Shown here in pieces: positions 36,795 to 40,592 of a DNA stretch of 40,592 nt; within the stretch, counting starts at the first letter, position 1, and each line of letters starts with the position of its first letter. Where the stretch lies: positions 1 through 40,592 of the forward strand of contig CAZVAQ010000012.1 in the NCBI GenBank assembly GCA_964625145.1. The letters are read 5' to 3'. Source of the DNA: CAYTRP01 sp964625145 (GTDB lineage: Bacteria; Sumerlaeota; Sumerlaeia; SLMS01; JAHLLQ01). The notes under the pieces were generated by a model. The model was not told the origin of the DNA and made no database searches. It saw nothing but the letters and a program-made list of their open reading frames with translations. Position numbers and translations under genes: made by a program.

Positions 36795-36820
36795 GGGAAG
36801 TCACGCTGTGTTGATCCTGC

Positions 36821-37864
36821 TCAGTAGTTCGACCAGCCCGTCACTCCTGCCGGATTGCCGTTCACGCTGACAGGGAAGGGGCCGTAGGGGGTGCGCTTGC
36901 CGTTGGCATCCAGCTCGATCAGGTAGTAGGCACGCGGCGTCTGCCCAACCGGAATCGGATCGACGACCGAATAGGAGGCACCCGCATTGGCGGAGCCCTT
37001 TGCCGGGATCAGCGCGTTGTTGACGAGCGGCCCGGGGCCACCTTCGACCCGCGCGCGTGCGACATGGTAACCGACCGTGTCGATCTCCGAGGCGGTGGTC
37101 CAGTCAATCACAACCGGCGCGGAAGCGTGGGCCGCCGTTGCCGTGAAGGACTCCAGCTCGATCAGCAGGACATCGCCACGGCGCAGCTCCTCGATGTAGT
37201 CGGTGTTCTCACCGCCATTTGGCTCGCCGGGAGTCAGGCTGCCCGCCGTGGACCAATCATCGGGATTTAGGTGGTCAGCGCCAGAAACGTAGAGGTTGAA
37301 GTTGTTGGCCGGCGCGGCAACGCTCACGTTGGCGACATCTCCGAAGGTCCCCGTGCCCGGTCCGTACTTCACAGCGAAACCGTCAGCACTGATCGTAGCC
37401 CCGGTTGCCTCTGTATCTACCCACGCGACATCGGTGCTGGCAAAGTCGGCGGTGTTGGTTCCGATCTTGGTAATGTGTGCGGTTCCGAACACGAGCTCGA
37501 TGTTCCAGTCGCCGTTCTCGGGATCATAGCTGGTGTCGGTGGCTCCCACCGCGGATGTCGCGCCACCGGCCACGATGATCGTTCCAGCGGGGAACGTCGT
37601 GGCGATGTCCTGCATATTGGTGAACTGATAGGCGGCAAACTTGCTGTTTGGAGTACCCGTCGAATCACCGAAGTAGAACGTGTTGAGCTCGGCGGCGGTC
37701 AGATTCTCAACGATCAGTAGCTCGAGGAACTCGTCCGTCCCCTCCATGTTGCCGGCACGGAGCACCTCATTCACGACAATCTTCTGGGCCGATGCCAGAC
37801 CCGGAGCGGCGATGGCCATTCCCATGGCCAAGGCAAGGCCGGCTGCAAGCTTTGTGCAATTCAT
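36821..37864 (-). CDS. Secreted lamin-tail-like domain protein
   Basis: A 347-residue exported protein. The signal peptide is clear (hydrophobic LAAGLALAMGMAIAAPG, likely cut after ASA at residue 26). Residues about 28-215 resemble a lamin-tail (LTD) domain: KIVVNEVLRAGNMEGTDEFLELLIVEN and a closing SLTPGEPNGGENTDY. Residues about 235-345 form a second beta-rich unit (VVIDWTTASEIDTVGYHVARA, YYLIELDANGKRTPYGPFPV) of a kind often seen at the end of large secreted proteins. I see no PEP-CTERM or other sorting tail. GGAG lies 7-8 bases before the ATG. An intrinsic terminator follows. The role is probably surface or matrix, but this is inference. Confidence 0.72.
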   Translation of the reverse strand: MNCTKLAAGLALAMGMAIAAPGLASAQKIVVNEVLRAGNMEGTDEFLELLIVENLTAAELNTFYFGDSTGTPNSKFAAYQFTNMQDIATTFPAGTIIVAGGATSAVGATDTSYDPENGDWNIELVFGTAHITKIGTNTADFASTDVAWVDTEATGATISADGFAVKYGPGTGTFGDVANVSVAAPANNFNLYVSGADHLNPDDWSTAGSLTPGEPNGGENTDYIEELRRGDVLLIELESFTATAAHASAPVVIDWTTASEIDTVGYHVARARVEGGPGPLVNNALIPAKGSANAGASYSVVDPIPVGQTPRAYYLIELDANGKRTPYGPFPVSVNGNPAGVTGWSNY

Positions 37865-38105
37865 GGCAAATCTCCATCAGGTTTGGAATCCAACTGTGCC
37901 CGCATTGTAGCCCAGGACACGGGGGTCACAAGTCAAATGGCGCGGGCGGGTGAAAAACGCCAGCACCGCAAGGTTCCGAAAAACCGGTCAAATGCGGAAT
38001 CCGCCCCCATTTCACGCTTCCGCCTTGCTCCCACAGGGGGCACACCCCACTATCCTTGCCCTCGGCAGACGGCCCCCGAAGCCGTCGCCTTTGGAAGGAG
38101 AATCA

Positions 38106-39131
38106 ATGAGCTACACCGTGGCAATTCTGGGAGCCTCTGGCGCCGTGGGGCAGGAGTTTATCCGCCTGCTGGAGCAGCGCGCCTTCCCCGCGAAGGAGCT
38201 GCGCCTGCTGGCCTCCGCGCGCTCTGCGGGCAAATCGTTCCCCTTTCGCGGCAAACTTCACCAGGTGGAGGAAGTCACCGAGTCCTCTTTTGAGGGAGTC
38301 CAGATCGGCTTGTTCAGCGCCGGTGCCTCCGTCTCCGCCAAGTGGGCCCCGGTGGCCGCCGCCAACGGCGCCGTGGTCATAGACAACACCAGCCAATTCC
38401 GCATGGACCCCGATGTCCCCCTGGTCGTGCCGGAGTGCAATTCCTCGGCCATCGAGACGATCCCCTCCCGCCGCATCATAGCCAACCCCAACTGCTCCAC
38501 CATCCAGATGGTGCAGGTCCTCAAGCCCCTGCACGAGAAGTTCGGGCTCAAGCGCCTGATCATCTCCACGTACCAGAGCGTCAGCGGCAAGGGATCCGAG
38601 GCCATCGACGAGCTGCGCGCGCAGACCGAGGCCATCCTGCTGCACGAAGACCCCGTCGCCCCCAGCGAGTTCCCGCATCCCATCGCCTTCAACGTGCTCC
38701 CCCACATCGACGTCTTCATGCCCAACGGCTACACGAAGGAAGAGATGAAGATGGTGCACGAGACGCGCAAGATCCTGGAGATTCCGGGACTCCCCGTGTC
38801 AGCCACGTGTGTGCGCGTGCCGGTAATTCGCGCCCACAGCGAGGCAGTCACCATGGAATTCGAGAAGCCCGTCTCCCCGGCCGAAGCGCGCGCCGTGCTG
38901 GCCAATGCGCCGGGCGTCGTGGTCGTGGACGAGCCGGAGAAGAATGACTATCCCCTGCCCATCTATGCCGAAGGCCGTGCCGAGACCTACGTCGGACGCA
39001 TCCGCGAGGACCTCAGCAGCGACGACGGCAAGGGCCTGGTCATGTGGATCGTCTCCGACAACCTGCTCAAGGGTGCCGCCCTCAACGCCGTCCAAATCGC
39101 CGAGTGGCTGATCGACAAGAAGAAGGTCTGA
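38106..39131 (+). CDS. asd: Aspartate-semialdehyde dehydrogenase
   Basis: It reduces aspartyl phosphate to aspartate semialdehyde with NADPH, the branch point to lysine, diaminopimelate, threonine and methionine. The 341-residue protein starts with YTVAILGASGAVGQEF (NADP loop). It has the catalytic Cys130 in NPNCSTIQMV, STYQSVSGKGSEA, and the histidine region CVRVPVIRAHSEAV. The start is set by GGAAGGAG 7 bases before the ATG at 38106. A longer open frame from 37950 has no support. The 241-base gap to the divergent secreted-protein gene should hold both promoters, but I cannot point to clear boxes. Confidence 0.96.
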   Translation: MSYTVAILGASGAVGQEFIRLLEQRAFPAKELRLLASARSAGKSFPFRGKLHQVEEVTESSFEGVQIGLFSAGASVSAKWAPVAAANGAVVIDNTSQFRMDPDVPLVVPECNSSAIETIPSRRIIANPNCSTIQMVQVLKPLHEKFGLKRLIISTYQSVSGKGSEAIDELRAQTEAILLHEDPVAPSEFPHPIAFNVLPHIDVFMPNGYTKEEMKMVHETRKILEIPGLPVSATCVRVPVIRAHSEAVTMEFEKPVSPAEARAVLANAPGVVVVDEPEKNDYPLPIYAEGRAETYVGRIREDLSSDDGKGLVMWIVSDNLLKGAALNAVQIAEWLIDKKKV

Positions 39132-39225
39132 GTCCGTTTCGAACCCAGCGCAACAACGGGGGGGGAACTGCAGCACCCGCGACAATCGCTGCCCCTTCCG
39201 CATCTGATTCGCCCCGGGGACTAAC

Positions 39226-40592
39226 ATGACTTCACCATCATGGCAGCGGTACCTCGACCAACTGTGCATGCCGGATTCCCTCCCGGGATTCCGGCTGGAC
39301 ATCTCCCGGATGGGATTGGATGACGAGTTCATAGCCTCCATGGAACCGCGCGTCCAGTCGGCGTTCGACGCCATGGAGGCGCTGGAATCCGGCGCCATCG
39401 CCAACCCGGACGAGAAGCGCCAGGTGGGGCACTACTGGCTGCGCAATCCTTCCAAGGCTCCCGACGAGAAGACACGTTCCGAAATTGTGGACGCCCTGGA
39501 GCAGGCCCGCACCCTCGCCATGCGCGTGCATTCCGGCGAGTTGAAAGGGCGCGATGGCGCCTACACCGACCTACTCGTCATCGGCATTGGCGGCAGCGCC
39601 CTCGGCCCGCAGCTCGCCGCCGACGCCCTCGGCAGCGAACGCGACGAGCTGACGCTGCACTTCCTCGACAACACAGACCCGGATGGATTCGACCGCACAT
39701 TCAAGCGGCTGGATGCGCGCCTTGGCACGACGCTCGTGCTCGTCATCAGCAAGTCCGGCGGCACCAAGGAAACGCGCAACGGAATGGTCGAAGCGCAGGC
39801 GGCATTTGAGAAGGCCGGTATCCCCTTTGCCAAGCAGGCCGTCGCCATCACCGGGCGCGGCAGCGAATTGGATCGCGTGGCCGAGCAGCAGGGATGGATC
39901 GAGCGGCTCCCCATGTTTGACTACGTCGGCGGCCGCACCAGCCAGACGAGCATCGTCGGCCTGCTGCCAGCGCTGCTTCAAGGATTGGACGTGGATGCGT
40001 TGCTGGCCGGCGCCGCGGACATGGACGAGGCCACGCGCAACCGGGCCACGCGCCAGAATCCCGCAGCGCTCATGGCCCTGGCCTGGCATCAGGCAGGTCA
40101 GGGACGTGGCGAGAAGGCCATGGTCATCCTCCCCTACAAGGACCGCCTTGTCCTGCTGAGCAAGTACCTCCAGCAACTCGTGATGGAGTCACTCGGCAAG
40201 GAACTGGATCTGGACGGAAACCCGGTCCACCAAGGGCTGACCGTCTACGGCAACAAGGGTTCCACCGACCAGCACGCCTACGTGCAACAGTTGCGCGATG
40301 GGCCGGACAACTTCTTCGCCGTGTTCATCGAGGTGCTGAAAGATCGCGCCGCCGAGGCGATCGAGGTCGAGCCGGGCGTCACCAGCGGCGATTACCTGGC
40401 GGGCTTCCTCCACGGAACGCGCCTCGCCCTGGCCGAAAGCAATCGGCAGTCGATGACCATCACCGTGCCCGAGGTCAACGCGCGGACACTGGGAATGTTG
40501 ATCGCCTTGTTCGAACGCGCCGTGGGGTTCTATGCCTCACTCATCAACATCAACGCCTACCACCAACCGGGCGTGGAAGCGGGGAAGAAGGC
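39226..40592 (+). CDS. pgi: Glucose-6-phosphate isomerase (3' truncated by window)
   Basis: It interconverts glucose 6-phosphate and fructose 6-phosphate. The frame is open from the ATG at 39226 to the window end (455 codons, no stop). Marks are DLLVIGIGGSALGPQLAADAL, VISKSGGTKETRNGM with the sugar-phosphate loop, YVGGRTSQTSIVGLLP, and YGNKGSTDQHAYVQQLRDG, which holds the conserved glutamine/histidine region. GGGGA lies about 6 bases before the start. It follows asd by 94 bases on the same strand. Confidence 0.95.
   Translation, partial: MTSPSWQRYLDQLCMPDSLPGFRLDISRMGLDDEFIASMEPRVQSAFDAMEALESGAIANPDEKRQVGHYWLRNPSKAPDEKTRSEIVDALEQARTLAMRVHSGELKGRDGAYTDLLVIGIGGSALGPQLAADALGSERDELTLHFLDNTDPDGFDRTFKRLDARLGTTLVLVISKSGGTKETRNGMVEAQAAFEKAGIPFAKQAVAITGRGSELDRVAEQQGWIERLPMFDYVGGRTSQTSIVGLLPALLQGLDVDALLAGAADMDEATRNRATRQNPAALMALAWHQAGQGRGEKAMVILPYKDRLVLLSKYLQQLVMESLGKELDLDGNPVHQGLTVYGNKGSTDQHAYVQQLRDGPDNFFAVFIEVLKDRAAEAIEVEPGVTSGDYLAGFLHGTRLALAESNRQSMTITVPEVNARTLGMLIALFERAVGFYASLININAYHQPGVEAGKK

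Overview
The window is a GC-rich (roughly 60%) stretch of bacterial chromosome made almost entirely of core and metabolic genes. There is no insertion sequence, phage, CRISPR array, rRNA or tRNA that I can see, and no stretch over 300 bases lacks a gene. The host looks Gram-negative, with KDO synthesis (kdsA), an LpxH-like lipid A enzyme, an MlaE-type permease and a Tat system. Pyruvate phosphate dikinase, a secreted lamin-tail-like protein and unusual radical SAM proteins suggest a planctomycete-like or candidate-phylum lineage (for example Sumerlaeota or Hydrogenedentota). That placement is inference from gene content only.

Layout. 1-941 is the 3' part of ilvD. 1028-10453 (all minus) carries a diverged siroheme-decarboxylase-like protein, sixA, ppdK with a lysine-rich tail, a larC N-domain protein with a His-rich tail, an ADP-ribosylglycohydrolase-family protein and a large B12/radical SAM protein. 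10556-15969 (minus) holds a nupC-type transporter, then a Tat-exported molybdenum hydroxylase operon (2Fe-2S, molybdopterin and FAD/4Fe-4S subunits) ending in a translationally coupled small Cys-rich protein. 16138-17922 is a lone mlaE converging on a UDP-sugar epimerase with no gap. 18199-20525 (minus) is tatA-tatC followed by a receiver-like/HATPase protein. 20772-22631 has lpxH and a two-domain thioredoxin-fold exported protein.

22826-31088 (plus) is a compact run of six genes, gyrB, DUF58, transglutaminase (TgpA type), kdsA, truA and DUF309, five of whose junctions are overlaps or short gaps. 31080-35655 holds a B12-binding radical SAM protein, a phosphatase-like protein without its catalytic cysteine, and a glycosyltransferase/radical SAM-SPASM pair. 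35746-36699 is a response regulator-diguanylate cyclase. 36821-37864 is a secreted lamin-tail-like protein with a clear intrinsic terminator. It is divergent from asd, which is followed by pgi running off the end of the window.

No complete undescribed defence or mobile system is evident. The strongest leads are: heptanucleotide-period tracts dispersed in several intergenic gaps; the small Cys-rich partner of the molybdenum hydroxylase; the histone-H1-like tail on PPDK; the pseudophosphatase; the fused siroheme-decarboxylase-like protein; and the receiver/anti-sigma-kinase-like protein in the tat operon.
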